Origin: Helichrysum umbraculigerum
Taxonomy: Eukaryota; Streptophyta; Magnoliopsida; Asterales; Asteraceae
Reading direction: 5' to 3'
Assembly: GCA_949592205.1 (NCBI GenBank)
Contig: CATIUR010000004.1
Location: 64,887,837-64,951,836, forward strand
DNA: 64,000 nt
Shown here in pieces: positions 1 through 8,387 of the stretch. The notes beneath the pieces were generated by a model. That model searched no databases and was not told the origin of the DNA. It saw only the letters and a list, made by a program, of their open reading frames with translations. The position numbers and the translations under genes were made by a program. Position 1 is the first letter of the stretch, and each line of letters opens with the position of its first letter.

Positions 1-529
1 GGCTTTACTAAATTCTATTCATTACTCGATAATTCATTCCGTAGCTTAGATCCTATGAGTGAGATAGGATTTGTATACATATCTGATTTGACTATTATGT
101 GATATAGGTATATATACATATATAGGTCTCAATTGCGTACTACTTAATAGGCTATTATATACTGAAGATATAGGAATAGGCCTTATCTGATGATACCTTA
201 GTTACTATTTACTCTACTGAAAACGACAAACTTTGTCCTACCGACAAAACCATCAAGGATTTACTGAATTACTTTAGGCTACTAGTACACATTGTAGCTA
301 CTCCCTAGTGATCGACTGGACTGATCATGTAGGCAAAATAGTCAACACATCTCGAAGATTGATTTCGAATTTCTTAGTTGCCGGAAGGGCACTAGTTCAA
401 CAAGGGGAGATAGACAACTCTAGATAGGTGTTGTCAGACTTACGTAAATAACATGCGAACTATAACTTGAATACAACGATAAATACTATGAACAAATTTC
501 GGGACGAAATTCTCCTAACAAGGGGAGAA
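1..529 (+). mobile_element. 3' internal end of a Tekay-like LTR element (UTR and PPT)
   Basis: No ORF is seen. The last 150 bases match, in reverse complement, the stretch just inside the left LTR of the gag-only element at 38362-38520; both have the block AATTTCGGGACGAAATTCTC followed by a purine run and then the LTR. This block before a TGTGACACCC LTR is typical of Tekay/Del chromoviruses. The rest of the element lies outside the window to the left. The purine run at 520-529 (AAGGGGAGAA) is the likely polypurine tract. Confidence 0.75.
520..529 (+). other. Polypurine tract of the left-edge element
   Basis: AAGGGGAGAA sits directly against the LTR start TGTGACACCC at 530, the position where plus-strand DNA synthesis is primed in LTR retrotransposons. 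The same sequence is found in inverted orientation at 38362-38371. Confidence 0.7.
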
Positions 530-1348
530 TGTGACACCCGGTCAAAATAACCCAAAATTTGGTCCCAATTTAAACTTTTAAAACATGTATTAGATACGTG
601 TTAACACTTAATCATTCAAGTATTATATATATATGTATATATATATAAACCGAAACGATTATTCAAATAATCGCGAATACACGAAATTAACAAAACGTAG
701 AAACCCAAAATAAAATTTAGTGAAAAACAATTTTTAACAAAGTATTATTATTGAGAATAATAACTACGTACTCCGTTTGAAATTTAAATACATTTTAGAC
801 ACAGAAAACTATCCGTACATTTTAAGTAAAACAAAGATATATTTTATATCTCTTTAAAAGTATTTTTATAAAATACTTTGATTTAAAACATATACAATTA
901 CGTTTTTAGAAATTTATCATTCTAAAAGATTTTATTAATTTACGATCGGGTACGAGAACACGGAGCGAAAATACTACCTAATATCAATTATTGGGGTCGG
1001 TTATACCAACCAACCCCAATAATTCATCCAAAACACTGAACTCATTCTCACCCTCTCGATCTCTCCCTCTGCTCCCTCTTTCTCTTCAACTTACATCATC
1101 ATCAACAACAACATAAACATAATCATCATCCTCATCTTGGATCATCACCACCTTCACGTTCATCACCATCATCATACTCACGGCTCCGTTTTAAATTCGT
1201 AAGATCCACTAACTCTTTTTCGTTAATTTTATGTTTATAATACATTATATAACATGTACTAGCTTAATATTAAGTTATTGGTTGCGGAATTTGGATTTAA
1301 AATGGGTTTTGTAAACATTCTGCATGAACAGAGTCGAACCAGACACAT

Positions 1349-1595
1349 GAATCCGGCGGATTCGGGTGAATACGGCGGATTCCTGCCCGAAACCATTGAA
1401 TACGGCGTATTCTGGTGAATACGGCGTATTCCCCAAACTTTGAACCCAATCCGAGTTTTAGCCATTGAATACGGCGTATTCGGTTGAATACGGCGTATTC
1501 CCCTTGAAACAATCGAATCCGGCGTATTGGATTGAATCCGACGGATTCGACCCGAAACCATTTACCCGGCGGGTACTTCGCCTACCCGGCGGGTA
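1349..1595 (+). repeat. Five pairs of hyphenated palindromes, 19-20 bp apart
   Basis: Ten near-palindromes of the form arm-G-arm start at 1349, 1368, 1398, 1417, 1467, 1486, 1515, 1534, 1563 and 1583. The commonest is GAATACGGCGTATTC (7-bp arms round one base); variants are GAATCCGGCGGATTC and TACCCGGCGGGTA. They come as five pairs, each pair 19-20 bp apart, and the pairs lie 48-69 bp apart. Arm changes tend to be matched on both sides, which suggests that the symmetry itself is kept. Confidence 0.85.
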
Positions 1596-2177
1596 CCCAG
1601 CCCAGAATACAAACTGTGCTTTTAAAATTCACTTTAATGTTTTTGTAATAAAACTATTGATACTATCAAACAATACGATACGTTGTAATAACTTATGAAG
1701 TATAATTACACGAAACAAACTAAATTATATTTTTGGAATATAATTTTAACCCGACACCATTGTGCCGTACATTTTTACAAAAATTTCAAATGTAAATACG
1801 AGTCGAATACTTTGGGACTAATTAACCAAACAAACAATTATACGAATGAACTACTAGGCGTACACTTACAAATATGCAATCTCGCGTGTTTAGGGCATTA
1901 GGAGGTTACGTTTGGCACACGCGCGCACATTAGGATTTGCTTGCTCAACAGGTGAGTCTTACAGCCCCTATTTTACTGTTTTATATCAGGGGTGAGATGC
2001 ATTACTCGTTTTCCTAAAATTAATAAGAGCTGAGTTAACGCATGATTAGCATGACTTGCAATCATGGTAGCTTAAGCTGTCTGCTTACTTGTCAAACATA
2101 AATGCTTGGAATTATATTAATTGGTGTACTAACAATTACTGTCGTTAAGCTTCTAATCTGTTGTCTCATGGCAACGT

Positions 2178-2475
2178 ATGATTTGCATGACCTGCAATCA
2201 TTTCTGAGTGAACGATCTACATGTCCTGAAATCGTTACTCGCTGGCTAATTAAATGTATGATTTGTATGACCTGCAATCATTTCCGAGTGAACGATTTGC
2301 AAGTCCTGAAATCGTTACTCGTTGGCTAGTTAAATATACGGTTTGCATGACCTGCAACCATTTACTTATATACGGTATGCATGACCTGCAACCATTTACT
2401 TATATATTGTTTGCATGACCTGCAACCTCTTACTTATATACTGTTTGCAAGACCTGCAACCAACCATTTACTAAG
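2178..2475 (+). repeat. Tandem repeats built on TGCATGACCTGCAA
   Basis: Two units of about 80 bp (from about 2178 and 2258) with the core TGACCTGCAATCATTT...TGAACGAT are followed by four units of about 34 bp, each with GCATGACCTGCAACC and TTACTTATATAC. Further single cores lie at about 2480 and 2515. The repeats lie near the 3' end of the LTR and do not code. Confidence 0.8.
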
Positions 2476-2944
2476 GATTAGCATGACCTGTAATCGATAC
2501 TTAAGTGAACTATATGCATGACCTGCGATTGTTACCTATTAGCTGGATTATGATTTTACAAATGTTACTTGTATGATCAAACTGTTTACTTACTTACAAA
2601 CCTGTGAGATTCACCAACCTTTTTGGTTGACCGTTTTAGTAATGCTTCTCAGGTACACAGCATCAGTAGGGATGCCCAGCAGGATAAGCTTTCTTAGCTC
2701 GAGTCGCATGCATTTACAAGCTTGGAGATTTTATTACATTACTTTTGTACTAGTTGTTATGTATTAGAATCTCTAGGAAGTTACTTGAACTCGAGCTTGT
2801 ATTTTGAAACTACTTATGTATTAATGTAATAACTTGTTGAACGTCTCATTTAGAGTCGTTCACTGTATCCTTTGTGCTTGTGATTATTGATTAGTAACAC
2901 CCAAAACGTCGCTTCCGCAAACTGTTAAATTTGGGGGTGTTACA

Positions 2945-3346
2945 TAAGTCCAGTTCTCGGTCTAACCCGGTTCGACCAGCCGGCCCGAATAGTTCATTGA
3001 CTAGTCAATTTTGGAAAAAATCGGTTAATTTTGAACCGGAATTCTAGAAATATCCGATCCAACCGGTCGGACCGAATCAGTTCTTAAAACATTGCCACTA
3101 TGCAACATGAATCATAAATAATTCCCTTGCACCCATTGCCCATCGCAACATCTCATCTCAATCTATAAGGACTATAGGTAAACATTAAATAATTTATTGC
3201 AAAGTTTAGTGTTACATCAAATTTGCTGTAAAATCCTCAAAAATTTGGTGTACACTAAAAATAGCACTATATTTAGTGAGTTGGTTGAAGTTCAAATTTT
3301 ACACTAAAACACCATTGCAAAAATGCATACATTGGAGATGCCCTCA
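2945..3346. other. Intergenic or intronic DNA, MITE-like end
   Basis: No coding signal. Between the LTR end and the repeat at 3347 lies AT-rich DNA with a C/G-rich stretch of inverted CCGGTTCGACC-like words at 2965-3090. It ends in CATTGGAGATGCCCTC at 3331-3346, a word common at the ends of plant MITEs. By comparison with the second LRK10-like gene, the kinase exon of the first copy would be expected on this side, but none is found. Confidence 0.4.
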
Positions 3347-3646
3347 GGGTGTGTCTTATCTTATATTTAGAGCTTGTTAGTTTATTTTTCTCAATAAACT
3401 TTTAGTGTTAATAAATCACTTTTTAGTGTTTGATATAACCTATTAGCTAAATCTTATTAGCTTATTTAAGCTTATTTCATAAGGTCCAAATCTTAAGCTT
3501 ATTTTAGCCACTATAGAAGCCCCGGTTCATAATCTCTACCTATTTTGACTTATTAGTTTATTTGGCTCATGGATTACATATTATATCATCGATATCTTTT
3601 TCTAATCATTTTAGTGTTCTTCGTAACCTAATCCAAAACACTCCTT
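3347..3646. repeat. AT-rich MITE-like repeat, copy A
   Basis: Starts AGGGTGTGTCTTATCTT and ends AATCCAAAACACTCCTT; the ends are weak inverted repeats, as in small hAT-like MITEs. A clear second copy lies at 55747-56074, in the equivalent intron of the second LRK10-like gene, followed in both cases by the same foldback element. No convincing target duplication was found. Confidence 0.45.
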
Positions 3647-3657
3647 AATAGACAAAT

Positions 3658-3915
3658 GGGTTTATTGTTTCGTTATGTATTAAACTTTATACATTCTTAC
3701 TATTGTATGAAACATACTTTTGTTCTATTGTACGTATTGAACTTGTAAATATCATCTATTGTATATAAACTTTATTTTTTAGGTAAAGTCAAAGTAGGCA
3801 AGTTTTCTTTTTGCCATACCCAAAAAAGGAAAATTTACGATATTTACAAGTTCAATACATACATTCATACAATAGTAAGAAGTGTAAACTTTAATAAATA
3901 GCGAAACAATAAACC
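3658..3915. repeat. Foldback MITE, copy 1
   Basis: Long terminal inverted repeats: the left arm begins GGGTTTATTGTTTCGTTATG and the right arm ends CGAAACAATAAACC; pairing extends past ACTATTGTATGAA on each side, for roughly 100 bp per arm with mismatches. The same family occurs at 52568-52826 and 56078-56358. No coding capacity; it lies in the intron downstream of the first LRK10-like ectodomain exon. Confidence 0.7.
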
Positions 3916-4254
3916 TTACGAAAATTTGGTTTTCCATTTTCTTCTCTTTGGGAGATGGGCAAAGGCAGAGAAGGTCAAGGTAAGTATGATATTGTACATT
4001 TAGACTAACATCTTGAGAAAAAATTTAATTGAAAACCCAACTTAAGTTTTTATTTAATTGAAAAAGTTTAGTAGGAAGTGTCTGGGAATACAATAAAACA
4101 CACTTTTTGAAAGTTTGATAGATTAAAAATAGCAAACGTAAGTTAAATACACATAATAGACATCGGTTACAAGTTAGATACATTTCCAGACACTAACCCC
4201 AAAGGAATAAAACGAAAATGAGGGGAGCTAGAGGGAAAAAGAAGCCGTAAATAC

Positions 4255-4999
4255 CCGTTTTGGCGCCTAAACACTGAAATTGTCCATTGCTAGTAGTATT
4301 ACATCGGCCACCGTTTTGATGACACTTATCACATAAGGGTGACAGCTGGAATGAGATAGAATAGTAAGGAGAGATAAGAGAAGATATGTTGGTTTCATTA
4401 GGTCCATTGAGGACGTATTGCCATCGCGCTTTCACTGGCAACCTTAGTACTTCACATCTGTACGGGAGATCACTTGGTGGTGTTGAATTGCTGACTGAAT
4501 ACTTATTATAATAGAAATTGTGATCTTTGCATATGTTGAAGCTATTGTAATTCGATTGCTGAAAATAAGTATTCGTTTCTTCAGCATAGTTGGGAATTTT
4601 TGTGCATTTGTCGAGATTAATGAAGGGAGCTAAAGAAATGGTGTACAAAAGAGGGCTTGGAGAGTTGAAATTAAAGTTATTCATAAATGCCTCACAAGGT
4701 GTCTCTTTTATTTGTTCATCAAATGTTCTGTTATAGATCAAGACTGAAGCACGGGAATCAGACTTGGCAGCAATCTCATAAGTCTTTCCTCCAAACAGAA
4801 TCGTTTCACTGTTAGAAGTACAGTTGATCTCAATCAACCCACATCGGTTGTCAGTAGCATTATAAAACGGGTACTTGAACGGGGCTAAATTACGGCAACT
4901 TAAACTTTCCGGGCAGATAGGTGTAGAAATATTGTTTGCTGTAGTAGAGTAAAGTGGAGGTAGACAAGAGAGAATAACGAACGAGTAAAAGATGTTCAT
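4255..4999 (-). CDS. LRK10-like receptor, ectodomain exon 1 (copy 1; kinase exon not in window)
   Basis: 248 codons plus one base from ATG at 4999. It begins with a hydrophobic signal peptide (MNIFYSFVILSCL), then a GUB_WAK_bind-type domain (cysteine pattern with NLAPFKYPFY and CGLIEINC) and a WAK_assoc-type domain ending in CDKCHQNGGRC. Such ectodomains lie outside the cell, on receptor kinases of the LRK10-like class linked to rust resistance. A donor GGTATTT at 4254/4255 in phase 1 matches the donor of the intact copy (56655-57396). If unspliced, the frame reads on to a stop at 4193, giving a 268-residue protein with a hydrophobic tail (FFFPLAPLIFVLFLW), possibly a kinase-less receptor protein. 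No kinase exon follows down to 2945, where an LTR element begins. It may therefore be a truncated copy, or the kinase may lie beyond that element outside the window. Confidence 0.85.
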
Positions 5000-5326
5000 T
5001 TTAAATTACAACAGCACAGGTTAGACAAGAGAGAATAACGAATGAGACTATCATTACTTGAGTCTTTGGAACAGCTGTTCATTACAAAAATGTGGACTGT
5101 ATTATTAACGAACTTTCACATTGACAATTTCAACTCGCCCCACATCTTGTATCTTCTATGATAATGATAAGAACTTTGAAATTGTATGACTATTTGCAAT
5201 ATTTTCTACGTTGACCAACATCATCAGGACTTTGACTAATCCACTCTTCTCATCCATTCATCTTTGGCCCTTTTCAAATGGCAAAAGGACACTTTAGGAA
5301 AGTTTGTTATCCTCATTTAATACGAA

Positions 5327-5352
5327 CTAGATCAAAACCCGCGAAAATCGCA
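5327..5352 (-). mobile_element. Possible Helitron 3' end
   Basis: Read on the minus strand, the stretch gives a GC stem (CCTGCGATTTTCGCGGG), a short spacer and then CTAG followed by T, the form of a plant Helitron 3' terminus. The start (TC) of such an element could not be found, and it may have been broken by the Athila insertion at 6042. Confidence 0.4.
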
Positions 5353-5746
5353 GGCTACATCATTAAAACGTTTAAAACAAAAGTTATCATAATATGAAGT
5401 AGTAGACATTGAATATACAATCGAAGAAACGTAAAATTTGGTGAAATTCACTTATTAATGGTAAGTTATTATATTATGACATACAATGCTACTGATTTTG
5501 CACACTTAATTGAGTCTAATATTAACAAATTCGTGGAGTTAATAACAAATATGAGACGTGCAAAAATGTTATTGCTAAAAACGTCAAAACAATTTAGTAT
5601 CGTATCTCTTTAGCTTAATTATAGACATAGTGGTAAAGTTAAAATATTTGTACAATAGACATTGAGGATTTGTTTATAATGGATGTATTATTTATAGTGT
5701 TGCATGTACAACAGGTTCGACCTTAGTCAGACGTTCTTCAAGGTAA

Positions 5747-5762
5747 CCCGCGAAATTCGCGG
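5747..5762. other. Perfect GC hairpin in AT-rich DNA
   Basis: CCCGCGAATTCGCGGG-type stem: CCCGCGAA and TTCGCGGG pair over 8 bp. It resembles the hairpin near Helitron 3' ends, but no CTAG follows at the right distance on either strand. Confidence 0.35.
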
Positions 5763-6036
5763 GCAACCTCAAAAATTAAATAAAAATTTCATAATGTCTA
5801 GTTAGTTACATATTATTATATCATATCATTTTTTTCCTATGTATTCAATATTATACATATATATAATCATGTAATTCACATAATTAGTTACATGGTTATC
5901 TGATAATTTTGTTTTATTTTATTTTACTATTACTTTCTACAAAGTAACAAACTTTTTTTTTTTGAAAGGCAGTTGTGGAATCACTGACGGACAATTAAAA
6001 ATTATGATTGTAAGTCAATACAAACAATGTACGTAT

Positions 6037-6041
6037 GACAC
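6037..6041. repeat. Target site duplication GACAC (left)
   Basis: GACAC directly before the LTR start TGATAACAC, repeated exactly at 19024-19028 after the right LTR. Five bases is the usual duplication size for Ty3/gypsy integrases. Confidence 0.95.
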
Positions 6042-6400
6042 TGATAACACGCAAAAAGTCATGTTTTTGTGTGCCATTATCTCACCATTTTAGCCCAATT
6101 ATTAATGAAAACACTTAAAAATGAACTTAAATGTCACATTTCATCATTAGGGCTAAAATATAGACGATGTTTCAAGATTCAACCAAAAAGACCCAAAAAC
6201 GAGTAAAATAGAGCACAAACGGTTAACGAATCTTCCGTTCACGCATTTAAGCACAAATTAAGCTATACTTGGAATTATGACCTCTAACTTATGTCATTTT
6301 CTTCGTTAGGAAATTACGAAACCGTGAGCGCGAGAATCACTCAAAACGGATAAACGACGAAGAAGTTACGCCCGAACGAAGAAACGAAGAACCGAAGAAT

Positions 6401-6593
6401 CAAGATACGGGAGAGCTAGACCGTATACGGCCAAACTAGACCGTATACGGCCTAGCACAGACCGTATACGGCCTAGCTAGACCGTATACGGCCTAGCACA
6501 ACCGTATACGGTCTGTGTTCTCCCGTATTCACCCTATGCTCAACCGTATACACTCCAGTTCTCCCGTATTTGCCCTAGCTCAACCGTATCGTG
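6401..6593 (+). repeat. Phased CCGTATACGG array in the Athila 5' LTR
   Basis: Ten units start at 6401, 6421, 6441, 6462, 6482, 6502, 6523, 6544, 6564 and 6584, so the spacing is always 20 or 21 bp. The middle five are the perfect 10-bp palindrome CCGTATACGG; the outer ones keep one half-site (ATACGG at 6401, CCGTAT in the last four). Inverted half-sites TACGG recur at 6635, 6661, 6668 and 6674, leading up to the TATA box. The same array lies at 17197-17389 in the other LTR. Confidence 0.9.
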
Positions 6594-6689
6594 CGTTTGG
6601 GCGATAAAAATCAGGTTTTTATTCGGGTTTGCAATACGGTTGTGCATTTGAAGATTTGGATACGGTCTACGGATACGGTTGTGCGATCT

Positions 6690-6699
6690 CTATATATAG
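6690..6699 (+). promoter_or_regulatory. LTR TATA box
   Basis: CTATATATAG, a palindromic TATA box, about 100 bases downstream of the palindrome array and followed by an A/C/T-rich leader. It probably marks the U3/R promoter of the Athila element; the twin is at 17486-17495. Confidence 0.6.
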
Positions 6700-8234
6700 A
6701 AGCCTCATTTCATCATTTTCACATCATGTTTTCTCATTCTTTCTTTCTTTCTCTCACTACTCTCTCTCTAAAATAGTTAGTTAGTTAATTAGGTTAGTTA
6801 AGTTAGTAGATTAGTAGCTTACTTGTAACGGAGGTGCTCCGAGACTGCGGTGTCGCACGATTTGTAATAACGCTTTGTCAGGTTTTATTATAATCTCTAT
6901 CTTGTTATTTTAAATAATGTTGTGCTGTTGCTATGCTTGTTTAGAATTACTTGCTAGGATTATTGCCATGCTTAGCTAGACAAATCTGTGTTTGCTATGA
7001 TAGTTGCCATGCTAGGGTAGTTATACTTAAATCATGCTGTTACTCTGTCCGTATGCTGTTGAAATATATTTGAATCTATGAATTGAATCTCAAATGTTTA
7101 TCTATCCAACTTATGCTGTGGTTAGTAACATCCTTCTAGGCTTGACCAATTGCTAGTTGTATGCCGCTAATTATTCTGTGTCTGATGATCGTTGAACTCG
7201 ACATGGCCGGTGTTCTCCTGGTTGAAATATTACCGGAGGGAGACACGGAGCGTAGGATTAGAGATAGATTAGATTCAAGTCATTTAACAAGTGTCTTTGA
7301 GAGAACTTTCGGGACACTTGTGACTTAACCATGTACCCCGTCACTCTGCATAATTGATCCCTGCTATTCTGCCTTTCTGCATGTTCTTGTTTGATTGTTG
7401 CTTAGGGTTTGCATGCTAGTATCTGTTATGCTGATTAGTTACATGATTAGGTTTTCGAATATTTATCAATTGCATACACCAGTTTAACATGCATAGAATA
7501 GTTAAAATGATTTATATGAAATAATGATGAACAATTTAATCAACCGTTAGACCAGATCATCCCAACTTGTTCCGGTAGGAAACCCCTGTTCATGTTTTTG
7601 TTTATTCAACAATTCATGCCATGATTCGGATATCTCAAATGTCCGAGATTGGGGAACAAGACTCGAGGATGGTTGTTGGTTAAATTGGTTGCTACATTTG
7701 GGACAACTTCCGGTGTAGTTTACATTCCATAATTGTTATCCATGTGACATGTTATTTATCTGATTGCGGACAACTCTACGTTAGATAGATAATAGGCTAG
7801 GAGTTATGGCTCATTAGGAAATATAGCTGTCATCTTAACTAAGGCTTTATCCCATTAACTACCCCTAAATAGCATAAGTAATTATCATAGTAAACACTCG
7901 CTTCACCTATAAGTTCTCGTTGCCACCTCCCCTTCACTTTACTTTATTTTAATTTAATTTTAGATAATTAGTAGTTAGTTAAAACCAAAACAAACCAAAA
8001 ATCTCTTTTAAACCCCAGCTAAATCCACATAGATAACTGAAGTCCTAGATCCCATGCCCGTTGTAGTTTGAAGAACGACCCTAGGTCATACCTATCGCTG
8101 TACTCACCCATAGCTTTAGTATACTTAGGCCCAGCAAAACAAATTTTAAAACCCTCTGGTGGCCGTGCCCGGAGGAAGGTCCGCAACGACGCGAGTGAAA
8201 TCGCAACCGACCTCTTGGCACCCATCAAGTCTTT

Positions 8235-8252
8235 TGGCGCCGCTGCCGGGGA
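8235..8252 (+). other. Primer binding site (tRNA-Asp type)
   Basis: TGGCGCCGCTGCCGGGGA, eight bases after the 5' LTR. This matches the form of PBS complementary to the 3' end of tRNA-Asp that Athila elements use. It would prime minus-strand DNA synthesis. Confidence 0.85.
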
Positions 8253-8387
8253 CTACAACGACCGATTTAGGAATTTAGTTGTCTTAGTTATTTAGCGATC
8301 CTTTCGGAAGATCAATATCATCCGAAAGTTCCTTTTCTGTTCTTTCCTTTCCAAAACTCTCTTTTCTACCAAACCCGAACTTCAGCT

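Larger units (their letters stand above)
530..2944 (+). repeat. 3' LTR of a Tekay-like element (2415 bp)
   Basis: It starts TGTGACACCCGGTC and ends AATTTGGGGGTGTTACA, giving TG...CA ends with a short inverted repeat (TGTGACACCC / GGGTGTTACA). Both ends resemble those of the LTRs at 35314-38361 in reverse complement, so this is the same family, but it is about 630 bp shorter. A CT-rich leader around 1045-1085 followed by CATCATCA stretches looks like a transcription start region. A GTAAG at about 1199 and CAACAGGTGAG near 1948 could bound an intron. It holds two internal arrays (1349-1595 and 2178-2475). The partner LTR is outside the window, so the target duplication cannot be checked. Confidence 0.75.
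5000..6036. other. Upstream region of LRK10-like copy 1
   Basis: AT-rich, no gene seen. 5018-5045 repeats part of the signal-peptide region (AGACAAGAGAGAATAACGAA, also at 4964). A Helitron-like end lies at 5327-5352 and a perfect GC hairpin at 5747-5762. The promoter of the minus-strand receptor exon must lie in the first few hundred bases, but no firm TATA box can be named. Confidence 0.4.
6042..8227 (+). repeat. Athila 5' LTR (2186 bp)
   Basis: Begins TGATAACACGC and ends CACCCATCA. Offset to the 3' LTR is a constant 10,796 bases from the first to the last base, so there is no net indel, and every segment compared by eye was identical. It contains the phased CCGTATACGG array (6401-6593) about 100 bases before a TATA box at 6690-6699. 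Short ORFs inside it (for example at 6591-6776) are repeated in the other LTR and are not considered genes. Confidence 0.97.

Noticed and set aside
1259..1561. ORFs over the palindrome array (both strands)
   Set aside because: Repeated IRRIQ/NTPYS peptides simply reflect the GAATACGGCGTATTC repeat.
6401..6593. CRISPR-like array
   Set aside because: Regular short repeats with 10-bp spacers look superficially like one, but the spacers are repeated too, there are no cas genes, and the array is part of a plant LTR.
6591..6776. 61-codon ORF repeated at 17387-17572
   Set aside because: Lies across the LTR promoter; no domain; repeated only because the LTR is.
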